A DNA stretch of 64,000 bases from Colletotrichum lupini (lineage: Eukaryota > Ascomycota > Sordariomycetes > Glomerellales > Glomerellaceae), in NCBI RefSeq assembly GCF_023278565.1, contig NC_064676.1:2294001-2358000 (forward strand), in the 5' to 3' direction. Below the pieces are notes generated by a model, which saw nothing but the letters and a program-made list of their open reading frames with translations, searched no databases and was not told the origin of the DNA. Positions 1-12,841 of the stretch are shown here, one piece after another. A program made the position numbers and the translations under genes. How positions within the stretch are numbered: the first letter of the stretch is position 1; every line of letters begins with the position of its first letter.

Positions 1-3000
1 GCCATCCACACAAGGTACCTAGGTGCTAACTTGGTGCTTGCTACCTCTTTAGAAGTCAGGAAGTGTGTGTGGTGTTGGGCGGAGGAACCTCACCGTTCAG
101 TCGCAGCTTCCCAAATGCTTCTCCCCCCACCTTATGTGGTCGCCGGTCACGATTTTAGCACGTTTCAGAACCTCCGGGGTGATGAAGCAGCCAGTCAGAG
201 CCCGCATTCTTGTGTCCCTGAGCCGCAGGGGTCCTCGGATGAGATCCGCCCCTCTCCATCCCAACAGGCCAATGAGAAGACGTATTTAGTGCCTCCCGCA
301 ACGTCTTCTACTCCTTTCGGCGCTCTTACTCTCATCTCTGGCCTCCCATTGGGCATCTTGGTTACCGCACCTCCATCGCACCTCCATCTCGTTCCTCCCG
401 GACCTTCTCCCGAAGACGGTCATCACTTCCTTTCTCTAAAATCTGAAAGCGCGTTCCTCCTCCTCTCGGCTGTCAGTGTCACGAGTGTCAACTCATGATC
501 AAGCGCCGCTCCAGTTCGCTCATTCCCAAAAAGGTCATAAGACGGTCCTTCGGAATATTTGTGACGGGGATTGCGGGACCGCTTTGTGACTCCTTTTCCT
601 ACCATCTCCTCACCCTCAATCTATGACTTGTGCGAATTCTTCTCATCCCGTCTGCTTGGCTTCCCTCTCGCAAGTCCGTATCCCCAACGCGCTTCTGCAT
701 TTTCATCTGCACGTTACAAGGGTACAGAACCGCCGTAATAGGCTCGGACTCGTCGTCAAAAATATGTCACGATTCGAGGCACACACGCACACACATCCGC
801 ATTCCCAAATCCAGAAGGCCGCACGTGGACATCAAAGATGGGGAACTCACACCCCTGTCGCGACCCCTTTCTGGATCCCCCAATTTTGGGTCAATTCCGA
901 GCAAGGAAAAACAGAGGGAAAAAGGGCACTGCACAAACTGGGTTACTGAGCGTTGACATACTGCGTATATACCAGGCCGTTGGAAAGAGAAAATCTGCTC
1001 TAGTTCATTTTCCCCCCTCCCCGCGCGCGCGGGATCCGCCGTCCTGGACTCCTACCTTGCTCGCTGTCACGCTGAGCACTTTTTAAAGTGGCATCTTAGC
1101 TCGGCTTTCCCGCCCGCGCCGTTGAAACCTTGAAGTATGACCCAATTACGAGGAAATCAGCGAAGCAAAAGGTAAAATACACAGCAAGCTGCAAAACAAG
1201 GCGTCACCATCACAATTACTATCGTCAGACGGGGGAAATGGTACAATGTCGTACCACCTACTGTGTAGTCTCTCACAAAGGCAGAAGGGAGCAAACAACT
1301 TCTTCAACTAGCCAAACACAGCATCTCTGTGCTCAGTCACAGACTCACAGGATCGTCCAAGCACCAACCAATGGATCAGCAATTACACCCACCAACCGAG
1401 ACAGACAGACGGCAGCTGAGAGACACGGCTCCACGAAAGAGTCAGGGAGAGTCAGAGAAATGAGGCCAACGACTGGTCGGTGATCAATGATTGACAAGAG
1501 ACAGAGAGTCATGAGTGACAATCTAGGTTTCGTCCTTTTTGTCTGCAGATCGCCATACTTCGTGCTGCGCAAGGTAGGTATTCGGTACTCGGGACCGGGG
1601 GGTGCAAGTCCCCATTTGCGTCATATCAAAACAAATTTTGATATTGCGATCCATCATCATCAATCACGCAGTGCAGCAAAACCGCGCCCGTGCCCGTGCC
1701 CGGCAGGCAACCAGGGAATCAACAGATATCGCGAACCCACTCCCGACTGTTCCCTGTTCAACTGGGAAAGAAAGGCTCCATCGCAAGGCGCACGCGTCAA
1801 TGACAAGTCATTGTCTCTTTTCAGAGTTTACGCCAACAAACACCAAACGACCCATCACAAGATTGATGATGGAGAAGCCTAACGTCCCATGGGAAACCTA
1901 GATAGACAAGAAAGAAGAAAGAAAATAACGAAACCGAAAGAGGCATGATCCAGGTTTACAAGGCTTTCAAGGCTTCATCCGAGTCAAACCCCATCACCGG
2001 AAACTCAAATCAGCTCGCTCCCTCACAGCAAGTCTCGAACCCGTGTCCCTGCCCCATTCAGCCTCCTTCCACATGGGCAAACAAACAACTCTCTGTTCAG
2101 CAGCCCGTTTTCCAAATCTCACCACAACTACTCCGTACAATCAGTCATCAACACCATCTATCCAAATTACATCCCAACGCTCCGCGCGCCCGTGCTCGCT
2201 CCCGACCGTGCACCCGCCACTTCCGTCCATCGGGTCTCGTCTCTGCCGCCACGCCGCGATCTCTCCGTATTCAAACCCCTAAGCCACACGGGAGGAACTT
2301 CAAACCACCACCACCAACAACGTTAATGCTCTTTGAGATTTTGCTCTCTCCTTTTTCCCGCTTGCCATCACAAGCGTCCCCCTCCCTTCTCCTTTCCCGA
2401 TCCAGCCATCTAGCCTCTCGCCCAAAACCACAAGATTCCCATGTGCGAAATCAGCGAGGAAAGCAGAACTAAAAATAAGCTCCTCAAAGTTCGCGCGCCC
2501 GCCCGACCCAAGCTCGCGCACCCCTCCCCTCCTTCTCCTTCGATCCGCCTCGTCAAACCGTCATCTTGGGAAGAACCTGCATCCCCCAAACTCTGTTTGC
2601 TCCCCCAAGAAAGCACTCTGAAAATGATGGTCGGGAATCGCCGAGATTGCACCTTTGTGATGGCCATGTGATGATCTGATATCTTTGTGATGGTCTGTGA
2701 TAGTTTTCCTACGTTACCGTTGAGATTCTCGAGTACTCATTTTGCATGAGATGAGAAACTCACGCTAGGGTTGAACTAAGACGCCTTGATCTGCCATCGC
2801 GACTAACATGCGGCCCCCCCTTCGACATGGCGTTGAGAAGGGTCGCCCCGTCTGCCATCCCCCCCTTCCCCCGCCCCCTCTCTCAACGGTCGTCCTCCGC
2901 CTATCCTATTCTGCAATCTTAGATTCACCAAGTCCCGGCTAGCACTCCGTCTCGTGAGGCGACCTGCGTTGCCATCAAACAGAACTGGTGGTCACAATGG

Positions 3001-3732
3001 GTGGCAAACAGAATGCAGCAATCCGCGAGGTGAAGACGTGACACATTGTGACGGGTCCTTGCGATTGGCACACCGTTTCCCCAAGTCGATTATATATGCG
3101 CGTTGTAGGTCCAACGGGCATGTAAACCAAACGTACCGAAACAATCATCTCCGCTGTTTGGCTTCGATCACGGCCACAGTCACGGGTACGAGCACGGGTA
3201 CGGGAAGGATGGTGGCATTTGATGGATCGTGGTATTCTCTTCTTCTGGATGTCGTAACCGCTCATCCGTTATTAGCTAGCTGACCAGGCCTGCTTTCTGA
3301 TATACGTGAGCCATCATAATCATCCATCAATCCAATATTAAACTGCCACAGGCAGGCCTCGTCGCTTTTCCCATCCTTCTCTGAAACTTCCGCCAATATC
3401 AATATCCTGAGCCTGCCTAATGCACTGAGACCACACCTGGTCGTGCAGTGCCTGAAATCTCTGCCGACTCCTCCCTCGTGGGCGTATCAGTACGCTAATA
3501 AAACAAACCGACAGTCTCAGCTAACGTCGAAAGAGGGTGACTTGAACCGCCGTTCTTCCAACCAGCGACTACGGCGAAGTAAACTGTAGGGTATAAAAAG
3601 AAAAAAAAAACCAGATCGTTGTCGACCTTTCCCGAACGCCTTTCTGGCCTCGTGAGGCACCCTCGCGAAGTCCAACCATTCCCACACCAGATATAAACGT
3701 TGAAACTCACACTCCCGACAGAAAAGACCGTC
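1..3732. other. Left-edge region without a supported gene
   Basis: I see no convincing protein-coding gene here. The longest open frames (for example 31-498 and 1945-2472 on the plus strand) have proline/serine-rich composition, no recognisable domain and no splice pattern that would extend them. The plus strand from about 1950 to 2650 is C-rich and pyrimidine-rich, like a fungal promoter or leader. A short CA-type tract lies near 779-797. The part next to 3733 is the 3' flank of the kinesin gene on the minus strand. A species-specific gene or a long untranslated leader cannot be excluded without transcript data. Confidence 0.5.
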
Positions 3733-6681
3733 TCACATGCCCATCACCGAGACCTTGTTGGTTTCATCAAATGATGCTGCCTTCCTGAGGGGTTCGAGAT
3801 CCGCAGGCAACTCTGGATGCACCTCAAGTTTACGATCGCTGACGACGCGAATGCTTCCCCGTGCTCCCTTCACGAGATGGCCCGTCTCGACGCGGTCCTG
3901 GATCATCTCATCCAGGATCTTGCTCATTTCATCGACACTCTTGGTACGGTTGCGAGGAGTGTTATGGGCGGCGGATGGTGCTGGTGGCGGGTTCACCGTC
4001 GGTGGTGGGCTGTGTTCGTAAAGGGCCGATGTCCTGCCATCGGTGTGGCCCTCTGCCGTGTCTCGAGAACGCGCTGCAGACCGAAGCGCACCCAACATGC
4101 GATCCTTGTCGTCCAGTCTAGCCCGAAGCTCTGCGATCTCGGCATCCTTCTCCCGCAGAAGCGTTGACACACTATGGTCTTCTCCGACCATGATGCCCTT
4201 ATTCGGGGCGGAGAAGCCAACTGAAGTCCTCGAAGAACTGGCTCTTCGTGCCTGCATAAGCCGTTTCTCCAGCGTCTGGATGTATCTTGTCTTGTCCGCT
4301 AGGTCGGCTTGCAAGGCGCGGTTCTGAGCTGATAGGGAGGCGCTTCCGTCACCATATTCGCCAATGCTGTCGTCGTCTGTTACAAGCCCTCCTTCGCCAC
4401 TAGATTGGCGTTGTCCTCCACTCGATCGACCGCTAGAACGACGGCCTATGGTCGATGACGCCGATGTCATTGATGCTGTCCTTTCGAGAAGTGGCCTGCC
4501 GCCATTAGAAGTGGCCAATGATGATCTTGCTGATGCCATCGAGGACCGAGGATGGATGCCAAGAGCGCTGTAAGAGCCGCTGACGTTGACACCAATTGAT
4601 TTGGAACTCAAGATCAGACGGTTGAGGTGATCGATCCGTTCTTTAAGCGCTGTGCGAGCCAGCTGCATTTCGAGCATTTGCTCTTCATGCCGATGCTCAG
4701 CCTCAAGTTCACGGGCCTTCTCCTCCAAGACGTCTCGCTCTCTTTCTTCCTCGGCATACTTTGCATTCTTTTCCTTGGCTTGTGTGTCGAGCTGTTGCCG
4801 TAACTCAAGGATCTCCATGCGATACCGCTCCAAGAGAACTCTCGCACCGCCATCACCACCGCTTCCGAGAGCCTCTTCCGCCTTCTTGGCATGACTGACA
4901 ATATTATTCTTTGCTCTTGATGCGAATTTGAGGGTGTTGATCGTCTCTGATGTGTGGGAGTTCGAGGACGCAGCGCTGCCAGCCGCGCCAATCTGAATAG
5001 TGCAAAGAATGCTCACCAGCGATCCGCCTGACAACGCGCCTTGCAAAAGCCTGGTCAGCTTGCTGTCGCGATAAGGCAGATGCTTCCCGTCCTTGTCGGC
5101 CGCCTTTCCATCCTTGTCCTTGTGCTCCGAGAGTTTGGAGATGACAGTGCCCAAAGTGAGCAAACTCTTGTTGATGTGCGAGCCTTCGGTTCTTCGCTCT
5201 TTGGACTCGGCAGCCTTTTCGGATCCAGCGAGATCGATCAAGCTCAATGTTGACACTCGCACGCCACCGGGTAGCATTCCTGACCTTTTGCTGTCGCCAC
5301 CTCCAGGGTTCCCTGGTATCCGCTCTCGGCTCTCCACCACGATTTGTACGACTGCATGACTTCGGGAGCTCCTCGCATTAAACTGGGTGCTTGCAGTTCT
5401 ACGCGCTTGGTCTCCACGCGCAATTACCCTAAGAAGCTGGGTAGGACTCTGAACAATCTCCTCTTTCAAGGGGCTAGCGTAAACACCGCGCTTGCTGTCT
5501 TCGCGTAACTTGATCTCTTCCTGCCCACCAGCGGGTGCGCCGGGCCCAGTTGACATACTCAGCAAGTCGTGAATCTTTTCGTTGTAGATTTCCAAATAAC
5601 TGACACGAAGCAGGAATTCGCGGGATGGTGTCTCTCTGATGTAGGAAAAGATATCTGTAATGGCGAGCGGGATCACACCAGGCGAAGAGGCGGTTCCTTG
5701 CATCGAAAACGTCTTTCCGGTACCAGTCATACCGTAGGCGAAAACCGTTCCATGATAGCCTTCCATCACACGGCGGACTAGACGCTTTGCTAGGCAGTCG
5801 TATACTCGGCTGTTGTCGTCGTGTGTTGTAAAGACATTATCTGACGTCTTGGGTTAGAAGAATTTGCGTAGTTTTGCGGAGCAATAAGCCTCACCATAAA
5901 AGTAGTCTCCGCCTTCCTTTCCTCTGTACGCAACAAGAGACTTGCGTCCATCAACCATCCACTCGCCCTCGGCTTTGGTATTCTCGTTTCCGCTCGCATC
6001 TGGTCGCACTCTCACACTGACAATCACATTACCCTTGCCGTCTAGTTTGGAACCTCTCTTGTCACTGCTGCCGTCAGATGAGGATTTTGCCGCCATTCCA
6101 TCGATAGGGTCATCATACGTCGTCGCGGAAGTTGAATACGAGTCCTGGGCAGAAGAACTCCTGCTTTGGGGCGGTGAAGAAATGCTGATAAGGCCATCGG
6201 ACATACGCACACTTGCGCTTGATATTGACTTGCCCTCGGCACTGTTGTTCAACAGACTTGGCGCGCCGTTGCTTTGCGAATACGTAGACGCTACGGAGCC
6301 CTTTGACTTGCGTGTAGAGTTCCGTGAGGAGTCAGCACCAAGTGGACTCGGGGGGAGGCTACTGATGCGATTGTCGCCTCGGGGCGGTTGGGGGAATGAG
6401 TTGATGCTCACTGTCTTACGCAACGTCCGCACAGAAGAATTACTCATGGCAGAGGCTGTACGTGGTTGCGGAAGGGCTGAGGTGGGTGCGGGAGTTGTGG
6501 GAGGCAGAAAGCCTGCGGAGGGAGCTCTGAGGCCACTCTTCGAGTTCGGTGTTGACGGTGCCCTGGAAGCTGTCGTGGGAATGCCCCCAGTACTTTTCCT
6601 CGTTTTCGGTACAGGTAGAGCGGGCAGTGCCATGGTTGGCGGGCCATTCGACGGCCGGGCCGGCCGTGGGAGAGTCGCCAT
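3733..6681 (-). CDS. kipA: Kinesin motor protein, Kip2/KipA/Tea2 type (kinesin-7)
   Basis: Predicted plus-end-directed microtubule motor. In fungi this family carries polarity factors along microtubules to growing cell ends. Two exons, complement(join(3733..5840,5895..6681)), with a 54-nt GT-AG intron and a CTAAC branch site, give 964 aa. Residues 1-215 are a Ser/Thr/Pro/Arg-rich extension. The motor spans about 218-560: P-loop GMTGTGKT (299-306), switch I NARSSRSH (417-424), switch II DLAGSE (465-470) and YRDSKLTRLL (about 519-528). A coiled coil follows at roughly 580-680, then Ser-rich sequence and a second short coiled stretch. The start at 6681 is the first ATG in the frame that runs into the motor exon; the frame stays open upstream but with no other ATG that I would prefer. 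The long N-terminal extension and post-motor coil fit the KipA/Tea2 group rather than conventional kinesin. The subfamily is inferred; the motor itself is certain. Confidence 0.9.
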
Positions 6682-9600
6682 ATCGTTGAATAATTGAAGG
6701 GAAGGAGCCGTGATCCGTACGCAACTACGGAGTCCCGAGTTGGGCAAGCAACCTTCTAGATTGTCGAGAGCAGTCGAGAAATTGGCCGGTCCATGAACTC
6801 GGAGGGTGGAAGAGGGTGGGTGATCGTCGGGATGTTGATTACGTCGATAAAGGGACGTCTTCCGCGTGGGTTGTATTCGTCCGAAAACCACGAGTGTGGA
6901 CGGGGACCTGGCCTGCGAATATGCCTGTATCCCAGTACTCTGGACCAATTCGAGAACAGGGACGTATGAAACGTTATTATGCGTTGAGGGTGTACAGAGT
7001 GAGGTGGGAAGTTTTCATCGGATTGGGGGCTCGACTGTCAGGAGGGTTGTCAGTGCACCTGGACCATGACAATTAAGGCAGCGGGCACGGGACTTGGGCA
7101 TGACTTGCAGATGCGCCGGCATAAGGGCGATCCCAAGGGGCGGAGCGGATAAGACCAGGGAGGAAGAACCAAAGGGAAAAAAACTTACCAAAATATGATT
7201 CAGTGGACAACGCTTGTGTTGTCGTGTTTGGTGGTGGGCCGAGATGGGGTTGGTGAGAAGAGAGAAAGGCAGCGTCGAGCGATTTGAAGGGGGAATCCTG
7301 GGATTGAGGTGGCTTCGTATGTCTCGTAGAGTGTTCCTTGCGGTTCAAACCGGGACCCTGTCGGCTCTGTTGGAAGCAAGTGTGGAGGGAAAACAAAGGT
7401 CTGACTGTAGTGGATTTTTTGTCGTCGAGCTGTATTCCTTGCGCTAGCGGGCGGCGGGCGGCGTACGGCTTGGGGTTTCTTTTTCGTGGGCTGTCTGCAG
7501 AGCACGGTGCCTCTGGTGTCTCGCGCAGCTAAAGTCGCAGGACTGGGATGGCGACGGGTACTCAGATTGGGCGGCAGGTCGGGGAAAGGCAAAAAATTGA
7601 GGTGGACGCGGGAGGAAGGGAAGGGGTTGGTTTCGTCGAGTGGAAATGTTTCGACAGCAGAGCTGGGCGCGGGATTTGCGAACGCGGATTCGCTGTAGCT
7701 TCGGAGCGTCTGAGCTTCACAAAGGAGAAGTAGGAAACAAGTCCACAGAGTTTGGGTGACGAAGTGCGGAAAGATATTCGACCGGGGCCGCGGTAAGGTA
7801 GAGTTGGGACGGAATTGCGTCAAGTCTGAGAGCTGGCGGATGCGATGAGCTCTGTGATGCCGATGGGGTTGCGATGGTTTGTGGAAAGGAGAGATCCGAG
7901 TCTCGAGCGCTGGGCTTGTTTGCGTCTCTTGGTCTTGGCGGAGTAATCCGTAGGTTAAGGTAAAGAAGAGGAGGCGGCGGCGGTGGAATCGTACAAGGCA
8001 AAGAGTCAGGTTAATTGAGGCGTCCCGTGGGCAAGGTAAAGGAGACGCAAAGCGTAAAAGCGCACAGCGAGACGAGATGAGTAAGGAGTGTTTGGTCGAG
8101 AAAATGGAGAAGGCGTGAGTGAATGTGGTGATGAAAAGTGCGTTTCGGTGCGATTAGTGCAGTGGGCGGCAATGTAAGCGGGAAATGGCCGCTATGTGCA
8201 ACGACGTGGGCGGCGCGAGGAAGGTGAAGGAGTGGCTGAAGGTACTAGGCAGATCCGTCGGATAAGTTGGGAGCGATCTGAATGTGGACGGACGTGGTCG
8301 TGAAAGTAGACGTAGTGTAAACGTGGGCGGCAGGCAGGAGGGGGAGAACTTTGGAAGTGAAAGAGGTCGAGAGTCGAGGTGTTCCAGACCAGTGGGATCC
8401 TTTCCTCGAAAAGGTCTGTTCCGTGTTAGGCGCGTCCTCGATGCGAAGGATGTCCAATGTTGGACGTTCCTTCCTCTTTTTCTTTCCCTTTTCTCTTTTG
8501 CTATTATTGCGAGTGGGAAAGAACCTGGATAAAAGAGAGAGCACCTTCCTCCTCCTCTTCTCCTCTCCGTCTGCTCCTCCTCTCTTCGTTGGTCCTACTT
8601 GCCCGGGGCAAAGTAGCGGACAAGTGACAGGGTGCAGGAGTGTAAAAAACAGTGGACCCTTGTACGTACCGTTAAACCATTCTTTGCTTTTTCTGGACGG
8701 GAGCTTGTGAGGAATCCACAAAAAGTTGTGCTTGGATATGCCGACAACGGGAAGTATTGCGCAATAGGAATAGAGGGATAAGCTGCCAAACCCAGTGACA
8801 AAGTGACGATCCTCGATATCAGCGTCAACTAAGATTGCGGGACGTGATATCTGCAAATCGTAGAGGAAAGAGATAGTCGTCGTCTCTGAGTCAATCGAGA
8901 AAGAGCTTGTTCCCCAGAACTAGGTAGGTATTCTAAAGTACCTTGGCTGAATGTGAGGGGGGAAAAGGAAGGAGAAGACAGGATACAACCGGGGTCACGG
9001 GTGAGATGGGCAAATACGTATCCATGTACGAAATACTCGTGCCAAATACCAATAAACACAGAAAGGGGAGGAGGGAGGGAGACGAAAGAGAGATGTTGCC
9101 TCCCCTGGTCTTCTGCGACCTTGCCCCCGTTTATCGCTTGTATTTCTCGTGTCTGTGTCATTCCCTGCCTTCGTCTCGATTCTTCCCATTTTCACTTCCA
9201 TTTTCTTTTCACCCCTCCAGCTGGCCGGTCAGGGCTGAGGAGGGCGTGCAACACGGTTGTGATTTCCCGTCCCCGCCATTCACACTTCGATTAGCACGTG
9301 CAACTCTCTCTCCGGCCACGATGGACTTTCAAGAACAAAAGCACTATTTCTCTCTCCTCTCTCGACTCCGTCACGAATTGCTTCCCCATCGGCAACTAGT
9401 CAGGTACTAGAGACAACGTCCAAGAAATACACCACTCATCACAACGCCCGCAGCCCAACCCAGGAAGTTTTCCCTCGCTAGTCTGATCATCGTCAAATTG
9501 GTACCCAGACTTGGAGATTCTACCCCTGTCACATCCCCAGCAAGGACCATCGCTCAACTCAGGAACAGCAAGGGGGAAATCCCTTTCCAGCTTAGTCCCA

Positions 9601-9885
9601 GAATATACACGGTGCCGCCACGAGCTACCAGCATCAGAGGTACTCGGCACATTAGGACGCCCCTTTAATCGCGAGAGACTGCGCGAGCACTTGGACCATG
9701 AGCATTGCTTCCCACTGCACAAGCACAAGTGTCTCGAGACACGGCGCTACTATATCCCTCCCTCATGGTCCTTGGATGATAAGCCACGCCGCTCTGTGGC
9801 CTGACTCCTGGCCACTACTTGGTCCCTAGGTCTCGGGATACTTCCAAGACCCCTGCTGTCAAATCCCAAACTGGCTTGCATCTGC

Positions 9886-9907
9886 GAGAGAGAGAAAGAG
9901 AGAGAGC
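9886..9907. repeat. GA-rich microsatellite
   Basis: An interrupted (GA)n tract of about 22 bases lies in the gene-poor interval. No function is implied. Confidence 0.8.
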
Positions 9908-10892
9908 TTGTGGGATGATGGATCGTCTACCTCGCTGGGACCGACGGCACTTGATCCACGACAAGACGCGGATGCACATGCGCGAGCTCCGTACCACCGT
10001 CGCACGCATATGCGCGTGCTTTCCAACCCTCAAGCAAGCAGAGTAGCAAGCGTCCGCCGTCAGCATCCAGAGCACAAGGTGCGCATGTAACGAATTGTGG
10101 TGATATTGCGCAGCCTCACCTGTCCATCCCACGCCGAGACATGGTGCTGCCACATGTCTGCCTCTTTGTCTCTCGCAAATTTGTGCAGAGTATGTGTTCT
10201 GGGTAGCACAGGATACCAGGTATAGCTACGGATACGCGTCACTCCACTCCTACCGCCCAAAGAAGCCTACTTTGTACGGGTTTCCCACGAGCGCCAACAG
10301 CTCGGGTTCCCATGATCCATCTCCATGAATCTTCCTCAGACCCGCTCATCACCCTCGGTGCTTTCTCGATCTGTCCCCGAATCCACAGAATCCTCGACAA
10401 CGTTGACTCGATCAACAATTGGACAGAGCGCGGCAAATGGACTGACTGGGGGCAAACACTTTAAAGTGCCAACCGTTGTTGCAATCAAACAACGTCTACG
10501 AATTGCCAGAGACCCCCATATGGACGGACCACGCTGTAATTTCCGGATGCCATCACATCACTACCTCTTCCAGCCAACGAGCTGCCATCTATGGCGTCCC
10601 CGTGCGCAAATCTTCTACTAAGCACGCCGAACTAAGACCTCGATAACAGCCATCATATGCAACACTTTCTGCACGACTGCAGGAGCCGTCTCCGGGAAGC
10701 TTCCTAGCACGACCCAGAGTTGGAGAAGACGCTGTTGGCGTAAAAGTCTGTGTGACGACAAGCACCTTAGCTGCACTGCTGCAGCCTCGTCCATTCCCCG
10801 CCGAACCTCATTCGCCAATGAAGCAAAACGCGACCATGGCCCTGGTCTGGCAATCTCACAGAGCCTGGGCCTGTCGCACGAATCCTACGAAG

Positions 10893-10906
10893 CCCCCCCC
10901 CCCCCC
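10893..10906. repeat. Poly-C run of 14
   Basis: Fourteen consecutive C on the plus strand. The run is a possible assembly length error as well as a genuine homopolymer. It interrupts the reading frames around it, so frame comparisons across it are unreliable. Confidence 0.85.
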
Positions 10907-12841
10907 TTCGAACTGGTCAGATTGGCACCATTGGACATTGCGTCTTGGGGTCTGGGGCTCAGGCCATCAATCTATCTGTTGTTCGAGCAGAAAACGTTCA
11001 GAGAATGACGGGCGGGATGGTAGAACCCCCGACACCGGGTCACTCTCGGCGAGCCGTCGTGCCGGACGTTCATGTATCACTGCCAGACCTCATCCCGTAC
11101 TTCACTGTTCCCGTCATCCGATGAACCTAGCGTTCTGCCGCGTTGCTCCGTCTCCGCATTCCCACGTCGCAGGATGGTTGCGCAAGTGCCTCACCATGCT
11201 TAGCACTTCGATCCTCTGTCCACATCAAAACGGTACCTGTACTGGCGAGCTTGGAACTTCGAGTCCCGTTCAAAATCGAGCGTTCCACGAGCTCAGTTAG
11301 AAGCACAGGCGATGGATGGCCCAAGCTCAATTTACCTCACTGGGACTGAAGTCGGTATCCGTTCCCCAATACTGCACCTCAAAAGTGCTTTTTCTACGTT
11401 TGGTTAATGCACGCAGGCAAGCTGCAACGTCTTGCGCCCCCAAAGAGGATGTTGGAGTTTCCAATACTTTTTCCTGGTGGGCTAAGAGCCTAGTCTACGG
11501 GGCAACGGGGCTGTCGATCTTGGATCATGTTCCTTCCGACGATCTCTGCTGAGTGTTTGCGAGCTTCTGACAAAACAAACGCTCTTTTGATTAATGAGCT
11601 CTATATTATCTATACACTGACTAGTCCAGGTGTCTTGACTCTTGCACGGCTGCCATAACATCCGAGATATCTTGGCTGATTGGGTGAATTTGGATTAGCT
11701 TTCTTTGCTCTCCCGCCCGACCTCGGATGGCGGGCTGAAGTACGGCAAGCATTTCAATTTGACAGTTGTGAGCCAACGTCTTCTTCGCTCGGACAATACT
11801 ATACTCTGGAACACTAGCTGCAGATGGACATACACTATCGTACCTCTCTCCACACAGCCTTTGTGTAAGTTTCGAAAACCTCAAATACAAACCGAAATTT
11901 CTGGCGACTCAGCCAATGCAGTGTGTTGTTTGGTCTTCCATGTGGAGGCAAAACGAATGGTGTGTGTCGCTTTTTGCTACCAACTACACCTTTAGGTCCC
12001 AAGCCTTTCAACTTTTGACAGCAGCACGCAAATCGATGCAAAGAACGGATGAGAGGCGGTTGACATTCATGCTCTGGCTTTCACAGGTCCGTTCATGACT
12101 CAAGAGCCTATACCTAACGAAGTCACATTTAAAAACCGGCAGTTCTCGTCTAAACGTTGGTCCAGTTGCACGATGCTTCGCGACTGGGCGAAGCATGGAA
12201 GATCAAACCCCAGGCCCTAGGATTTACCTAGGTGAACCTGGAGCCGCATCACCCTCCGCCTCGCCTTCAAGTGCGACCCTTCACCCTCTACAACAATTTT
12301 CGTGCTTGGCAGATATCGACAGGGAGCCGGGGTTCTGGGGAAACTTCACTAATCAACAGGCTTGTTCCCCTTTCAAGCTGGCCGCGCAACCTTCACGGGT
12401 TTGCCGTCTATCTAGCAGTTCAATGATGTATTTCGAGAGTAGGGAAGTAATTTTCTTCTCAAATTACGGAAAGAAACGCTGTTAGCAGATAACAACAGCA
12501 ACTGACTCAATCGGGGTGTGTTATACGTACTATGCTACAGTAGCTCTATCTCTATGATTTTTTCTCTCATCGAAGAATGTTCCCGAGAAACGACCCTCGG
12601 ACGAACATGCCAGGAGGCGGCCATGGCATCCCAGTCAAGTTGACGTGATGGGGGGCTAAGCGACACGGCAGCTTGTCAAGAGGCAGGTTTCATCGACGCC
12701 GATGTTCCCAACATTGTGTCTCTGGTCGCTAGCGACTGGTCGAAGAACATTTGGGATTTCCACGGTATCAAGCTTAAAACCTTTCCCCCGCTGCAGCAGA
12801 CGACGTACACGGACTCCGGGGTCTCACCCACGATCACTGTA

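Larger units (their letters stand above)
6682..12841. other. 6.2-kb gene-poor interval upstream of the kinesin gene
   Basis: No gene is recognised. From about 6700 to 8900 the minus strand is strikingly C/T-rich, which fits the promoter and leader of the kinesin gene. The 207-codon (7200-7823) and 203-codon (8245-8856) frames on that strand have the low-complexity composition expected of such a leader. A GA-rich tract lies at 9886-9907 and a run of 14 C at 10893-10906. Short protein-like frames at 9511-9804 (plus), 11621-11890 (minus) and 12644-12841 (plus) have no domain I can name and do not join into a gene. Confidence 0.45.

Noticed and set aside
7200..7823. 207-codon minus-strand frame
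   Set aside because: Pro/Ser/Thr-rich translation of a C/T-rich kinesin upstream tract; no domain and no splice context.
8245..8856. 203-codon minus-strand frame
   Set aside because: The second half is low-complexity Lys/Arg then Ser/Thr from purine and pyrimidine tracts; no recognisable family.
9511..9804. His/Cys-rich plus-strand frame (REHLDHEHCFPLHKHKC) resembling a C2H2 finger
   Set aside because: The spacing does not fit a standard C2H2 motif, and the flanking frames do not extend it; too weak to call.
11621..12041. Protein-like minus-strand frames suggesting the end of a gene
   Set aside because: All three frames look equally plausible over this stretch, there is no ATG for the longest one, and the best intron would be only about 30 nt.
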